Notes: generated by a model from the sequence alone, not told the origin. Shown: positions 1 to 10,399, numbered from the stretch's first letter. The stretch: DNA of 64,000 bases from Anaerocolumna sp. MB42-C2 (GCF_030913705.1 NZ_CP133190.1:248001-312000), one strand, 5' to 3'. Program-made: numbers and translations.

Positions 1-2376
1 GATGACGGAATTGTGATGGATTATCATGGTAAATACAGTGTAGTTCCCATAACTGAGGCAGGTGAACTTCTTTTTTATAATAGTTGTATCTATAAACCGA
101 CAAAGAGGTTTTTAGGAAATTATCTGCCTTTTTATAATAATCTGGGTGCCAAAAAAGAACCTTTAATATTTAAGGGTTCTAATAAAAACAAGTTTTTGGA
201 AACGGTACTCCCTAAAATAAGTGAAACAATGGAATTAACCGTACCCCAGGAAATTAAGGACAGATTTATTACTGAAGAATTAAAACCGGTCATTTATCTG
301 GATAAAGTTAAAAATTACATTCAGGCGGAATTACGATACCGGTATGGAGAACATGAATTTAATGCTTTTGAGAATGCACCCTCTGATAATTTTATTATAA
401 TCCGCCAGCCTCATAAAGAAGACTATTATATTGATCGACTGGAGAGAATTGGGTTCCAGCCAAAGCAACATGGCTTTATTATGCGTAACGAAGATGAAAT
501 TTATGATTTTTTAATCAATCACATTCATGAACTGGCGAAAGAATGTGAATTATATTATTCTGATTCCTTTAAGAAAATTAATATAAAATCACCGGGTAGT
601 TTTAAGGCAGGATTAAGGGTAAGCAACGGTCTTGACCTATTAGAAATGGACTTAAATTATGATGAAGTACCAAAAGAAGAGTTAAAAGATTTATTTAAAT
701 CCTATCGTATGAAGAAAAAATACTACCGATTAAAAAACGGCAGTTTTATTAATCTGGAAGAAGAAAATATTAAAGAAGTCTGGGATATATTAAGTTACCT
801 GGGAGTTTCCGGCAAAGAATTAAATAATGAAACGATCGGTTTATCTAAAAATAAAGCTCTTTATCTTAATAATGTATTCCAGGAAAAACATCTCGAAGTG
901 GAGAAAGATGAGGATTTTTCACAATTAGTGGAAAAAATCTTAAATCCGAATATTACGGAATATAATATTCCCGATGGTATCCAGGCCGATCTTCGAGGAT
1001 ATCAGGTCACTGGTTATAAATGGCTTCGTACCTTATCAGATAATAACCTCGGCGGAATTCTGGCAGATGATATGGGATTAGGTAAAACATTACAGACAAT
1101 TGTATATATAGCTGCGATTAAAAAAATAATTCAATCCGCCAGATTTTTAATTGTTTGTCCTTCTTCCCTGATTTATAACTGGCAGGACGAACTGGAGAAT
1201 TTTGCACCTGCTCTTACCTCATATGTTGTTACAGGGACTCCAAAAGAGCGTAAAGAATTAATTGAAACAGAAGAGAATATTGATATTCTAATTACTTCTT
1301 ATCCTTTAATGCGCCGGGATATAAATTTATATCAAAAGCTGCGTTTTCACACAGTATTTATAGATGAAGCCCAATATATTAAGAATGCAGATTCGCTTAA
1401 TGCAAAATCCGTCAAATTATTGGAGGCAGATCATAGGTATGCACTTACAGGAACCCCAATTGAAAATTCCTTATCCGAGCTATGGTCAATTTTCGATTTT
1501 ATTATGCCGGAGTATTTATTTAGCCATACTAAATTTGTGAATCAATATGAAAAGCCTATTATGAGATCGGAAGAGGGGGTATTAGAAGATTTAAACAGGC
1601 GGATTCTACCCTTTATCCTGCGTCGTATGAAAAAAGATGTATTACAGGAATTACCGGATAAAGTAGAAACTAAAATGCTGAATGATATGGTTGAAGAACA
1701 GAAAAAAGTATATCTTTCCTATGTTGAAAGTGCGAAAACCGAATTGGATAATGAAATTAAAGAAAATGGATTGGAAAAGAGTAAACTTAAGATACTTGCA
1801 GTTTTAACAAGATTACGCCAGATCTGCTGTCATCCGGGTACCTTTATAGAGAACTATAACGGCGGAAGCGGTAAGTTAGAACTACTAATGGAAATCATTA
1901 CGGATGCGATTGCCAATGAACACCGTATCTTGGTATTCTCTCAATTTACCTCCATGTTATCCATAATTGAAAAGGAATTAAAAGCCAAAAATATCCCAGG
2001 CTTTTATCTGGAGGGTTCTACCAAAATGCAGGATCGGAACGATTATGTGAAGCGGTTTAACCTGGGGGAAGGAAAGGTATTTTTAATTTCATTAAAAGCC
2101 GGCGGAACGGGACTGAATCTGGTTGGCGCAGATACGGTAATTCATTACGACCCCTGGTGGAACCCTGCAGTGGAAGATCAGGCTACGGACCGTGCTTACC
2201 GAATCGGCCAGGTTAATTCAGTTCATGTTATTAAATTAATCACTAAGGGAACCATAGAAGAGAAGATATACAAACTTCAAATCAAGAAAAAGAACTTATC
2301 GGATTCTGTAATTCAATCCCAGGAAGTATTTATTAATTCGCTGACGAAAGAAGAGTTGGAGGATATTTTCGGATAA
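1..2376 (+). CDS. SNF2-family DNA helicase/translocase, 3' part (5' end outside window)
   Basis: The reading frame is open from base 1, so the gene starts upstream; 791 codons are visible. The C-terminal half is a two-lobed Swi2/Snf2 ATPase. Motif I (DDMGLGKT) lies near base 1069, motif II is DEAQ near 1363, motif III is ALTGTPIEN near 1441, and motif VI (ATDRAYRIGQ) is near 2182. The part before the ATPase matches the SNF2-associated region of long clostridial helicases, which often begin with a SWIM zinc finger; that piece would lie outside the window. Such proteins translocate on double-stranded DNA and remodel nucleoprotein. The exact cellular role is unknown. A terminator follows at 2436. 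Confidence 0.93.
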   Translation, partial: DDGIVMDYHGKYSVVPITEAGELLFYNSCIYKPTKRFLGNYLPFYNNLGAKKEPLIFKGSNKNKFLETVLPKISETMELTVPQEIKDRFITEELKPVIYLDKVKNYIQAELRYRYGEHEFNAFENAPSDNFIIIRQPHKEDYYIDRLERIGFQPKQHGFIMRNEDEIYDFLINHIHELAKECELYYSDSFKKINIKSPGSFKAGLRVSNGLDLLEMDLNYDEVPKEELKDLFKSYRMKKKYYRLKNGSFINLEEENIKEVWDILSYLGVSGKELNNETIGLSKNKALYLNNVFQEKHLEVEKDEDFSQLVEKILNPNITEYNIPDGIQADLRGYQVTGYKWLRTLSDNNLGGILADDMGLGKTLQTIVYIAAIKKIIQSARFLIVCPSSLIYNWQDELENFAPALTSYVVTGTPKERKELIETEENIDILITSYPLMRRDINLYQKLRFHTVFIDEAQYIKNADSLNAKSVKLLEADHRYALTGTPIENSLSELWSIFDFIMPEYLFSHTKFVNQYEKPIMRSEEGVLEDLNRRILPFILRRMKKDVLQELPDKVETKMLNDMVEEQKKVYLSYVESAKTELDNEIKENGLEKSKLKILAVLTRLRQICCHPGTFIENYNGGSGKLELLMEIITDAIANEHRILVFSQFTSMLSIIEKELKAKNIPGFYLEGSTKMQDRNDYVKRFNLGEGKVFLISLKAGGTGLNLVGADTVIHYDPWWNPAVEDQATDRAYRIGQVNSVHVIKLITKGTIEEKIYKLQIKKKNLSDSVIQSQEVFINSLTKEELEDIFG

Positions 2377-2435
2377 GGATATTCTGTCTGCTAAATTTGT
2401 TTCAATGGTTAATCAGAAATCTAAAATAGATAAAG

Positions 2436-2472
2436 ACAAGCCGTATATGGTAAGCAACCATATGCGGCTTGT
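2436..2472. terminator. Bidirectional intrinsic terminator between convergent genes
   Basis: A 16-bp stem (ACAAGCCGTATATGGT with its complement, one G-U pair) closes a 5-base loop and is followed by TAATTTTG. It lies between the helicase gene and the convergent minus-strand gene ending at 2545, so it probably serves both. Confidence 0.75.
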
Positions 2473-2544
2473 TAATTTTGGGTTTCATAATTTGGATATA
2501 TAATAACCAAAAACAGATCATATTTAATAATTACTAACGAAAGA

Positions 2545-3582
2545 TTATTCTTCCGACTCCTGATTTGTCTCAAAATGATTGTTGTAATATTCCTCTACTA
2601 AAAGATCTAAATAGGATTCGTTCATTTCACCAAATTGTGCAGTAATCATTTCTTTCATTTTCTCAAGCTTATGGAAGAAACGGATTTCTGCGGTATCACT
2701 GGGATCGGTCAGAGCATCCAGTTGTTCAGCTGTTATATTCCGGCTTAGCCAGTCATTAATAGACTGCGTCACATTATTTTCAGCATCAATTTCTTTTTCT
2801 ATTTTTTGTGCTTTTGCATATGAGGAAATACCAACATATAAAAACGCAATAAATAAAGCACCCATTACGATATAAGGCATCGGTCCGGCAAAGATATGGA
2901 TGATTCCAACGGCATTTAATATAAGAACGGCAATACCTAAAATGGATACCACTACAAATGTGGAAGCAGAGGATTTGTAATCCCTATATTGCTCTTCTTT
3001 TTTAACATAAACGGTTGAAGGCGCTATTGGCTTAGGTTGCCTGCTATCCACAATATTTTTCAACTCATCTTCACTGAACATGGATTGATATTTCGAATCC
3101 GATTGTTCATGAACGGAAGTTTTATCATCCGGATATTCATTTTCGTCAAACTCATCATCGTAACTGTCGTCCAGATCCTCATCTAAAAATTCTTCGTCCT
3201 CGTATGCTTCTTCAATTTCAAGCTCAGAGTCAGTTTCGCTTTCCTCCATCTGATGATTATGATTACCCTGTAAAGAGGAGAGTGCATTATCAGATTCCAC
3301 AGAATAAAAAGCATTATAAAGTTTAGTAACCTGTTTTACTGATTTTTCGTCAATTGTAACGATCCATTGTTGTTTCTCCTCATTAAAGCCACAAGTAGCA
3401 GATTCAACGTTTGAGTAGTGAAGAAATTCAACAAATTTTTTAGCAAATAATTCTTTCTCCGTTTCCATGAAAGATATCATAGCTGGTTCTTCCGGTAAAT
3501 TTTCGACCAATTCTGTACCACAGTCAGCGCAAACTGTTATACCATCCACGTATTCCTCTTTACAATTAGGACACCAAGGCAT
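2545..3582 (-). CDS. Zinc-ribbon protein with two membrane segments, unknown function
   Basis: A 345-residue protein. The N-terminus has a zinc ribbon (CPNC near residue 4, CADC near residue 18). A strongly acidic stretch rich in Glu and Asp follows at about residues 110-155. Two hydrophobic segments lie near residues 210-250, and the C-terminal part is soluble. I chose the ATG at 3582 because AGGAG sits 8 bases upstream; the frame can be extended by three residues but without a better site. It starts 21 bases after tyrS ends on the same strand, so the two are probably cotranscribed. I do not recognise a function. The layout suggests a membrane-anchored zinc-binding protein. Confidence 0.8.
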   Translation of the reverse strand: MPWCPNCKEEYVDGITVCADCGTELVENLPEEPAMISFMETEKELFAKKFVEFLHYSNVESATCGFNEEKQQWIVTIDEKSVKQVTKLYNAFYSVESDNALSSLQGNHNHQMEESETDSELEIEEAYEDEEFLDEDLDDSYDDEFDENEYPDDKTSVHEQSDSKYQSMFSEDELKNIVDSRQPKPIAPSTVYVKKEEQYRDYKSSASTFVVVSILGIAVLILNAVGIIHIFAGPMPYIVMGALFIAFLYVGISSYAKAQKIEKEIDAENNVTQSINDWLSRNITAEQLDALTDPSDTAEIRFFHKLEKMKEMITAQFGEMNESYLDLLVEEYYNNHFETNQESEE

Positions 3583-3603
3583 TTTAATCACTCCTATTCA
3601 AGG

Positions 3604-4836
3604 TTAATTTATTTTAAAACAATGATATGCTTTTTTGCCTTTTCTTACAAGTAAACATCCGTCTGCGTCAAAATCATTGCTTGTAAATACTTTATCAAAT
3701 TCAGTAATTTTAACATCATTAACGGTAACACCACCCTGCACAATATTTCTTCTTGCATCAGAACGGGATATTGCCATTTTGCTGTCCACTAACAGAGTAA
3801 TTAAATCAATTCCCACATCAAACTGTTCTGCGGAATAAGTAGTAGTAGGAATATCTTCCGACTTCATACCACCGCTAAATAAAGCTTTGGAAGCTTCCAT
3901 TGCTTTTTTTGCTTCTTCTTCACCGTGTACGATTTTAGTGATTTCAAAAGCAAGTACATCTTTCGCGTAATTGATTTCGGCATCTTTTAAAGCGCCTAAC
4001 CTTCTTACTTCATCCATAGGCAGGAAAGTCAGAAGCCCGAGACATTCTTCCACTTTAACATCTTCAATATTTCTCCAGTACTGATAGAATTCGTAAGGTG
4101 AAGTTTTATCAGGATCCAGCCACACGGCACCTTTCATGGATTTACCCATCTTAATTCCTTCACTGGTGGTCAATAACTTAAAGGTTAAACCGAAAGCTGG
4201 TTTTTGTTCCTTTTTACGGATTAAATCTACACCCCCTAAGATATTGGACCACTGGTCATTACCGCCTAACTGTAAGGAACAGCCGTAAAGCTGGTTTAAT
4301 TTCAAAAAGTCGTAAGACTGCATAATCATATAGTTAAATTCAAAGAAAGTAAGTCCTTTTTCCATTCTTTGTTTATAACATTCCGCAGTAAGCATTTTAT
4401 TAACAGAAAAATGAACACCTACATCTCTTAGAAAATCTACATAATTTAAATTCAACAGCCAATCCGCATTATTTGCAATAATAGCTTTATCATTATCAAA
4501 ATCGATGAATCTTGAAAGCTGTTTGTGAAAACAATCTGCATTATGCTGGATTGTTTCTTTCGTCATGATGGTTCTCATATCGGATTTACCGGTAGGATCT
4601 CCAATCATGGTTGTCCCGCCGCCAAGTAATGCGATTGGTTTATGACCTGCTTTCTGCATATGCATCATAGCCATAACAGTTAAAAAATGACCGGCGGTTA
4701 AACTATCGGCAGTTGCATCAAAACCTATATAAAAGGTAACTTTTTCCTTCCCTAATAATTCCCTGATTTCTTTTTCGTGGGTTGTTTGCTCGATAAATCC
4801 ACGTTCCAATAAAATATCATATACATTGGTTGACAT
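3604..4836 (-). CDS. tyrS: Tyrosyl-tRNA synthetase
   Basis: A 410-residue class I aminoacyl-tRNA synthetase that charges tRNA-Tyr. The HIGH region appears as [14 protein letters not shown] near the N-terminus, the KMSKS loop as KMGKS around residue 230, and an S4-like RNA-binding domain closes the C-terminus ([14 protein letters not shown]). The ATG at 4836 is preceded by AAGGAGGAA at the right distance. The longer open frame upstream reads through the tyrS promoter and is not coding. No T-box leader is present: the promoter lies only about 30 bases upstream of the start. Confidence 0.97.
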   Translation of the reverse strand: MSTNVYDILLERGFIEQTTHEKEIRELLGKEKVTFYIGFDATADSLTAGHFLTVMAMMHMQKAGHKPIALLGGGTTMIGDPTGKSDMRTIMTKETIQHNADCFHKQLSRFIDFDNDKAIIANNADWLLNLNYVDFLRDVGVHFSVNKMLTAECYKQRMEKGLTFFEFNYMIMQSYDFLKLNQLYGCSLQLGGNDQWSNILGGVDLIRKKEQKPAFGLTFKLLTTSEGIKMGKSMKGAVWLDPDKTSPYEFYQYWRNIEDVKVEECLGLLTFLPMDEVRRLGALKDAEINYAKDVLAFEITKIVHGEEEAKKAMEASKALFSGGMKSEDIPTTTYSAEQFDVGIDLITLLVDSKMAISRSDARRNIVQGGVTVNDVKITEFDKVFTSNDFDADGCLLVRKGKKAYHCFKIN

Positions 4837-4867
4837 TTTATATTCCTCCTTCAATAAGTTATTTTTC

Positions 4868-4896
4868 ATTATAAATGATATTTTCCTATTTTTCAA
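4868..4896 (-). promoter_or_regulatory. tyrS promoter
   Basis: On the minus strand TTGAAA, a 17-base spacer and TATAAT lie between folT and tyrS. The -35 box overlaps the folT stop codon. The predicted transcript has a leader of only about 25 bases, too short for a T-box. Confidence 0.65.
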
Positions 4897-5450
4897 CGTT
4901 TTTGATGGATTTCACCGGGACTTGCATAGGTTGTAACTCTTTTTAGAACAATATATAGTATTCCGGTATCAATGGGGAGCATAAGGATTGCTTTTAAGAG
5001 ACGCATGGGCAGCAAAATGAGAAATGCTTTTCCATATAAAATGGATAGCCATGTAGTTGTAAGAATTAAGTCAACAAAGATAACAACCGTTAATTTAGCC
5101 CAAAATACTCTTTGGATACTGACTGGTTTCTTATAAAGATAGAAACCATAAATGAAACCCGATAGAATTGAACTTACGGTGAAACCCGGGAAAAAAGGGC
5201 CTGTCGGTTTAATCAGGTAATTTAAGATATCACAAGTACCGCCCAATATACCGGCAATAACCGGACCATAAAGCATACCGGCAATTCCTATAGTGAGAAA
5301 GGAAAAACCTATTTTAATAAATTCACCGATGGTAATCGTGAAAAAACCGATTACCGTATTCATAGCCGCGAGCATGGCTGATATAGCCAAATTATGTACT
5401 TTCCGCAATTCTTTTGACGATTCTTTGAAAGAATAAATAAAATTATGCAT
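4893..5450 (-). CDS. folT: Folate ECF transporter S component FolT
   Basis: A 185-residue integral membrane protein with about five or six hydrophobic segments, of the ECF-transporter substrate-binding type. It contains the motif [14 protein letters not shown], typical of the FolT group. The start at 5450 follows AAGGAGG by 7 bases. An upstream extension of the frame to 5570 would translate the riboswitch and is not coding. The THF riboswitch in its leader is strong independent evidence that the substrate is folate. The energising ECF module is not in this window. Confidence 0.9.
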   Translation of the reverse strand: MHNFIYSFKESSKELRKVHNLAISAMLAAMNTVIGFFTITIGEFIKIGFSFLTIGIAGMLYGPVIAGILGGTCDILNYLIKPTGPFFPGFTVSSILSGFIYGFYLYKKPVSIQRVFWAKLTVVIFVDLILTTTWLSILYGKAFLILLPMRLLKAILMLPIDTGILYIVLKRVTTYASPGEIHQKR

Positions 5451-5523
5451 AATATACCTCCTTTTTCTTATATTTAGCTGTCGTAAAATATTGTTACTAC
5501 TAGAAGGTATAATGCCTATCACG

Positions 5524-5622
5524 TAGCAGCGGGATGCGAATTTTGCACCGCAAGGAAACTTTTCGTTCATCGGACAACTCCCCGTTCCGTTGACACTTAA
5601 CGCACAAAATCCTACTCTGCTA
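5524..5622 (-). promoter_or_regulatory. Tetrahydrofolate (THF) riboswitch
   Basis: Read on the minus strand, the region has the conserved features of the THF aptamer: AGAGTAGGATT, GCGTTAAGTGT, CGGGGAGTTG, GCGGTG and GCATCCCGCT. The outer stem closes as TAGCAG with CTGCTA. It lies between a good promoter and folT, where this riboswitch class normally occurs. About 70 bases separate the aptamer from the folT start. I saw no clear terminator there, so translational control is the likelier mode. Confidence 0.9.
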
Positions 5623-5642
5623 TCAGTATTTTAGACCTATTT

Positions 5643-5671
5643 ACTATACCAGAACTGGCATATTTTATCAA
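5643..5671 (-). promoter_or_regulatory. Promoter of the THF riboswitch-folT transcript
   Basis: TTGATA, a 17-base spacer and TATAGT on the minus strand place the transcription start about 15 bases upstream of the aptamer. Confidence 0.7.
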
Positions 5672-5917
5672 GAACTCACTTTAAAGCAATTATTGTTAAG
5701 CAGTTTCAGGTTTGATTTTAAAGGATCAGAGATTAAAAACCGGTTCAACTTTGAATCTCTGATTCCAGTGACTTATAGATTCCTAAAATATTAAATATGT
5801 TAGACATATAATGGAACAAGTCATGAATATATTTTAGTGTGAGAAAAATAAATAAAATACTATAACAGCGTTGCTTTAAGGCGGGTGCCCGTTGAAAATA
5901 ATGATAGGAGGATAAAT

Positions 5918-6343
5918 ATGGACAATCAAGAGCATATGAGAGCTCTATCCAGGGATGAATATATAAGAATGGCAAGAGAGAGCTGTAACAGAAATGCAGG
6001 TTATAACAGCAGTAATTCCAAAAACCATGGAACAAATAAAAATAAGGGTTATTTGAATTCAGAAAAATTCAGAACCTGGGACCAGGCTGCTCCTGTGAGC
6101 AGACATAACCTTAGTGAAGACGGTCTAAATATGACAGCCGTCAATATAAAATCCTTATTAATCCGTACTATATGTGCGTTGATTTTATTTTTAACAGTTT
6201 TTATATTTGATAAATTTGATCTGAAAGTTAATACTTTTAATACCAAATACATACAGGATATGGTTACCTCCAATCAGAGCATAAATCAGGCAGAAGATTA
6301 TTTTGTATCATTATTCGAGAAGTTTGTGAAAAAGGAAGAATAA
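5918..6343 (+). CDS. Small single-pass membrane protein, unknown function
   Basis: A 141-residue protein with a polar, Asn-rich N-terminal half and one hydrophobic segment (ICALILFLTVFIF) at about residues 85-105, followed by a short charged tail. ATAGGAGG precedes the ATG at 5918; the frame can be extended upstream but lacks a site there. It stands alone between the folT leader and the radical-SAM operon. I do not recognise a family. Confidence 0.75.
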   Translation: MDNQEHMRALSRDEYIRMARESCNRNAGYNSSNSKNHGTNKNKGYLNSEKFRTWDQAAPVSRHNLSEDGLNMTAVNIKSLLIRTICALILFLTVFIFDKFDLKVNTFNTKYIQDMVTSNQSINQAEDYFVSLFEKFVKKEE

Positions 6344-6424
6344 ATCGTTCTTATTTATAAATTGTATTTTCTATTATTATAAGTTATAATAATAAATAAT
6401 GGTGGTTCATAGCCGCTGCTGTAC

Positions 6425-6475
6425 AAAACACATTGATTTACATAATTATATTATGTTAACCAATGTGTTTTTCTA
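6425..6475 (+). terminator. Intrinsic terminator
   Basis: A two-part stem: AAAACACATTG pairs with CAATGTGTTTT, and inside it ACATAAT pairs with ATTATGT. A short T-rich run (TTTTTCT) follows. It separates the small membrane protein gene from the radical-SAM operon. Confidence 0.7.
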
Positions 6476-6531
6476 AGAAATAGATACTAAGGTTGAAAGA
6501 AATTCACTTCAATCTCAAAATGGAGGTAAAA

Positions 6532-8412
6532 ATGAAAAAATTAGCACTATCCGATGAAATCTTATTAACTGTTGATAAGCCTGCCAGATATATCGGCAAT
6601 GAGATCAATATGTCTATAAAAGATTTGAACAAGATAGATATACGTTTTTGTATGTGTTTTCCGGATGTTTATGAAATAGGTATGTCCCATCTTGGAATCC
6701 AGATATTATACGATATGTTTAACCGGAGAGAAGATACGTATTGCGAAAGAGTATATTCTCCCTGGGTTGATTTAGATAAAATATTAAGAGAAAAGCAGAT
6801 TCCGCTGTTTGCATTAGAATCACAGGACCCTATTAAAAATTTCGATTTTTTAGGGATTACCTTACAGTATGAAATGTGTTATACAAATATACTGCAGATA
6901 CTTGAATTATCCCAGATTCCTATCTATGCAAAAGACAGGGGAGAGGATGACCCAATTGTATTAGGCGGAGGACCATGTACCTATAATCCCGAACCGGTTG
7001 CCGATTTCTTTGATTTCTTTTATATCGGTGAGGGTGAGACTGTGTATGACCAGATATTAGATGCGTATAAGGAAAACAAGAAAAATGGCGGCAGCCGTAA
7101 GGACTATCTGGAAAAAGTAGCAGAAATAGAAGGTGTTTATGTTCCGTCCTTTTATGAAGTGGAATATAACGAAGATAACACAATTAAAACATTTTATAAA
7201 ACTAATGGACATGCTAAGGATAAAATCCGTAAACAGGTTGAAATGAGCCTTAGTGACACTTTTTATCCCAGAAAACCTCTGGTGCCATATATTAAGGTAA
7301 CCCAGGACAGGGTAGTATTAGAGATTCAAAGAGGCTGTATCAGAGGCTGCCGTTTCTGTCAGGCAGGTATGATTTATAGACCCATAAGGGAGCGGGATGT
7401 GGCATTTTTAAAAGACTATGCTTATCAGATGTTAAAAGCTACGGGACATGAAGAGATTTCCCTTAGTTCTTTAAGTTCAAGCGATTATTCTGCCCTTCAG
7501 GAATTAGTATATTATTTAATTGAGGAATTTAGCTCCAAAGGCGTTAATATTTCTTTGCCATCGCTTAGGATCGATGCTTTTGCATTAGATGTTATGAGTA
7601 AAGTTCAGGATGTAAGGAAAAGCAGTTTAACCTTTGCTCCGGAAGCCGGTTCCCAGAGGCTCCGAGACGTTATCAATAAGGGATTAACGGAAGAGAATAT
7701 ACTAAGTGGTGCAATGGATGCTTTTCAGAGTGGATGGAACCGTGTTAAGTTATATTTTATGCTTGGATTACCTACAGAGACGGAAGCAGATATAGAGGGA
7801 ATCGCTGTCCTTTCTGATAAAATAGCAAGAGAATATTATACGATTCCTAAGGATCAGCGAAACGGCAAAGTCAGTATTGTTGCAAGTACTTCCTATTTTG
7901 TTCCCAAACCATTCACCCCATTCCAATGGACCAGAATGGATACGCCTGAAGAATATATAACGAAACAGCGTTTCTTACGGGGTAAAATCAATGATCAATT
8001 GAACCGTAAAAGTATTAAATATAATTGGCATGAGGCGGAAGTCAGCATTTTGGAAGGAGTATTTGCAAGAGGTGACCGTAAGCTAAGTAAAGTTATCCAT
8101 GATGCGTATAAAAACGGTTGTCTTTATGATTCCTGGTCAGAGTATTTTAAATATGATGTTTGGATGAGAGCATTTGATGATAATAATATTGATATACCTT
8201 TTTATACCAGCAGGGAAAGAGATAAAGAGGAAACCTTACCTTGGGATTTTATAGATGTGGGTGTCACAAAGGAATTTTTATGGCGGGAATACAACAGAGG
8301 AATTCAGGAAAAGGTAACACCAAACTGCAGAAAGGCCTGTGCCGACTGCGGTGCTAAGGTATTTAACGGCGGAGTCTGTTATGAAGAAAAAGGACAGGAG
8401 GTTACTGCATAA
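6532..8412 (+). CDS. Radical SAM protein, TIGR03960 type
   Basis: A 626-residue protein with an N-terminal cobalamin-binding-like domain and a radical-SAM core. The [4Fe-4S] ligands are in RGCIRGCRFCQAG (CxxxCxxC) near residue 265. The C-terminal CRKACADCG adds more cysteines. In many bacteria this protein is fused to, or lies directly before, the DUF2344 protein, and here the stop codon overlaps the start of that gene by one base. Translation starts at the ATG at 6532, after TGGAGG. The family lies next to RNase G and ribosomal genes, so a role in RNA or ribosome modification has been suspected; the substrate is unknown. Confidence 0.9.
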   Translation: MKKLALSDEILLTVDKPARYIGNEINMSIKDLNKIDIRFCMCFPDVYEIGMSHLGIQILYDMFNRREDTYCERVYSPWVDLDKILREKQIPLFALESQDPIKNFDFLGITLQYEMCYTNILQILELSQIPIYAKDRGEDDPIVLGGGPCTYNPEPVADFFDFFYIGEGETVYDQILDAYKENKKNGGSRKDYLEKVAEIEGVYVPSFYEVEYNEDNTIKTFYKTNGHAKDKIRKQVEMSLSDTFYPRKPLVPYIKVTQDRVVLEIQRGCIRGCRFCQAGMIYRPIRERDVAFLKDYAYQMLKATGHEEISLSSLSSSDYSALQELVYYLIEEFSSKGVNISLPSLRIDAFALDVMSKVQDVRKSSLTFAPEAGSQRLRDVINKGLTEENILSGAMDAFQSGWNRVKLYFMLGLPTETEADIEGIAVLSDKIAREYYTIPKDQRNGKVSIVASTSYFVPKPFTPFQWTRMDTPEEYITKQRFLRGKINDQLNRKSIKYNWHEAEVSILEGVFARGDRKLSKVIHDAYKNGCLYDSWSEYFKYDVWMRAFDDNNIDIPFYTSRERDKEETLPWDFIDVGVTKEFLWREYNRGIQEKVTPNCRKACADCGAKVFNGGVCYEEKGQEVTA

Positions 8413-9203
8413 TGAAAGTTCGTATCAAGTTTAGTAAATCAGGTCCTTTAAAATTTATCGGTCATCTGGATGTCATGCGTTATTTCCAAAAAGCTTTTCG
8501 CAGAGCCGAACTAGACGTAGAATATTCCCAGGGCTACAGCCCCCATCAATTAATGTCGTTTGCGGCACCTTTAGGTGTCGGTTTAACCAGCGACGGAGAA
8601 TATCTGGATGTTTCCATGCTTTCTTGTGATTCTCCGGAGCTGATGGTAAAAAAAATTAATGAAGTTATGAATGAAAATATCCAAATTGTGGATTACAAAA
8701 TCTTACCCGATAACAGCAAAAATGCCATGTCCATCGTTGCAGGTGCAGATTACCTGCTTTCTTTAAAGGATGGTTATGAATTTATGGACAAAGCAGTATT
8801 TGAACAGAAATTTAGCGAGTTTTTTAAGCAGGATAATATAGCAATAACCAAGAGATCAAAAAAAAGTGAAAATATAGTAGATATAAAACCAATGATATAT
8901 CATATTGCTTTTGAGGGGGATATCTTCCGGGAACGTATTGGTTATGTGAAAGAAACAAAATTAATACAAACAGTTGCGGAAACTTATGAGAACAATATTA
9001 AGGTATATATGCAGCTGGCTACAGGCAGTGTCAATAATCTGAAACCAGAATTAGTTATGGAAGCATTTTGTAATTATGCGGAAGTGGAATTTAAACCATT
9101 TGCTTTTCAGGTTCACCGGTTAGAAGTATATGCAGATCTTAGCGATGAAAATAATAGAAAACTTATTCCATTAGATCGTTTCGGGAGTCACAATGAATCA
9201 TAA
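8412..9203 (+). CDS. DUF2344 / TIGR03936 protein
   Basis: A 263-residue protein. The N-terminus (KVRIKFSKSGPLKFIGHLD) is the typical opening of the DUF2344 family, a small basic domain that accompanies or is fused to the TIGR03960 radical-SAM protein. It is translationally coupled at both ends: its start shares one base with the preceding stop, and its end overlaps rng by 11 bases. The two proteins probably act together. The biochemical role is not known. Confidence 0.88.
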   Translation: MKVRIKFSKSGPLKFIGHLDVMRYFQKAFRRAELDVEYSQGYSPHQLMSFAAPLGVGLTSDGEYLDVSMLSCDSPELMVKKINEVMNENIQIVDYKILPDNSKNAMSIVAGADYLLSLKDGYEFMDKAVFEQKFSEFFKQDNIAITKRSKKSENIVDIKPMIYHIAFEGDIFRERIGYVKETKLIQTVAETYENNIKVYMQLATGSVNNLKPELVMEAFCNYAEVEFKPFAFQVHRLEVYADLSDENNRKLIPLDRFGSHNES

Positions 9204-10374
9204 ATTAATTATAACAAAACTGGATAATCATATTGTATCTGCAGTATTTGCGGAAAATGACATGCTCCAGGTTAATCTGGATAAAACGGATAAACAAAGT
9301 ATATTAGGTAATATCTATAACGGTAAAGTCAAGAATATCGTAAAAAATATAAATGCTGCTTTTGTCGAAATTATGGATGGAAGAATGTGTTATTTAGCAA
9401 TAGAAGAAAACCCCAAACCGATCTATGCTAAACCAAAGAAAACGGACCGAATTGTAATAGGGGATGAAATTCTTGTACAGATATCCAAAGAAGATGTGAA
9501 AACGAAAGCTCCGGTGGTTACGACAAATTTAAATTTTACAGGAAAATATGTAGTTTTAATCCATGGGAAATCTACTTTGGGAGTATCATCAAAAATTGAC
9601 GATGAGAACGAACGGAAACGTCTCAAAGAAATTATGAAACCCTTTAGACAGGAGACCTATGGTTTTATTATTCGAACGAATGCAGTTTATAAACCGGCAG
9701 AACAGATACAGGAAGAAGTTACAGAATTAATCAGGCAATATGAAGAAATAAAAGAATTCGGTATTCATAAATCGGCTTTTTCACTAATTTATGAGACACC
9801 TCCTGGCTTTATATGCGATATTCGGGATGGGTTTGCAGATAAAATCAATGAAATACAAACAGATAAACAGGAAATTTATGATAATATTTATTCCTATTTA
9901 AAAAGTTATCAAAAAGAAGATCTGCCTAAACTTAAATTTTATGAAGATAAACTAATTACCCTTGGTAATCTTTACGGTATTCGTACTAAACTGGATAATG
10001 CATTACGGGAAAAGGTCTGGTTAAAGTCCGGAGGAACTATAATCATACAACCGACGGAGGCATTAACTGTAATTGATGTAAATACCGGTAAAGCAATCAG
10101 CGGTAAAAAGAAAGCGCAGGACACCTTTTTAAAGATAAATATGGAGGCTGCCACAGAGATTGCAAAGCAAATCAGGCTGCGGAATCTTTCGGGAATTATA
10201 ATAATTGATTTTATCGATATGGAGGAACCGGACTATAAGAACCGCTTAATGAAAGAATTAGAAGAATTATTTAAAAATGACCCAATCAAAACAACATTAG
10301 TTGATATGACGGCCCTTAATCTGGTAGAGGTAACCAGAAAAAAGGTAAGAAAACCTCTGTATGAGCAATTATAA
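9193..10374 (+). CDS. rng: Ribonuclease E/G family protein
   Basis: A 393-residue endoribonuclease. An S1-like RNA-binding domain near residues 35-110 begins with GNIYNGKVKNIVKNINAAFVE. The catalytic acidic residues are in TVIDVNTG (near residue 297) and IIIDFIDM (near 340), the Mg-binding Asp pair of the family. The protein ends at KKVRKPLYEQL, about where the zinc-link CPxC motif of E. coli RNase G would follow, and no such cysteines are present. It may therefore not assemble the same tetramer. It is the last gene of the radical-SAM/DUF2344 operon. Confidence 0.92.
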   Translation: MNHKLIITKLDNHIVSAVFAENDMLQVNLDKTDKQSILGNIYNGKVKNIVKNINAAFVEIMDGRMCYLAIEENPKPIYAKPKKTDRIVIGDEILVQISKEDVKTKAPVVTTNLNFTGKYVVLIHGKSTLGVSSKIDDENERKRLKEIMKPFRQETYGFIIRTNAVYKPAEQIQEEVTELIRQYEEIKEFGIHKSAFSLIYETPPGFICDIRDGFADKINEIQTDKQEIYDNIYSYLKSYQKEDLPKLKFYEDKLITLGNLYGIRTKLDNALREKVWLKSGGTIIIQPTEALTVIDVNTGKAISGKKKAQDTFLKINMEAATEIAKQIRLRNLSGIIIIDFIDMEEPDYKNRLMKELEELFKNDPIKTTLVDMTALNLVEVTRKKVRKPLYEQL

Positions 10375-10399
10375 TTTATAAATAAGGATAGTGATTCAT

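Noticed and set aside
4837..4900. T-box riboswitch before tyrS
   Set aside because: Promoter and start codon are only about 30 bases apart, and the T-box sequence is absent.
5451..5570. In-frame 40-residue N-terminal extension of FolT
   Set aside because: It would translate the THF riboswitch; a strong ribosome-binding site and start lie at 5450.
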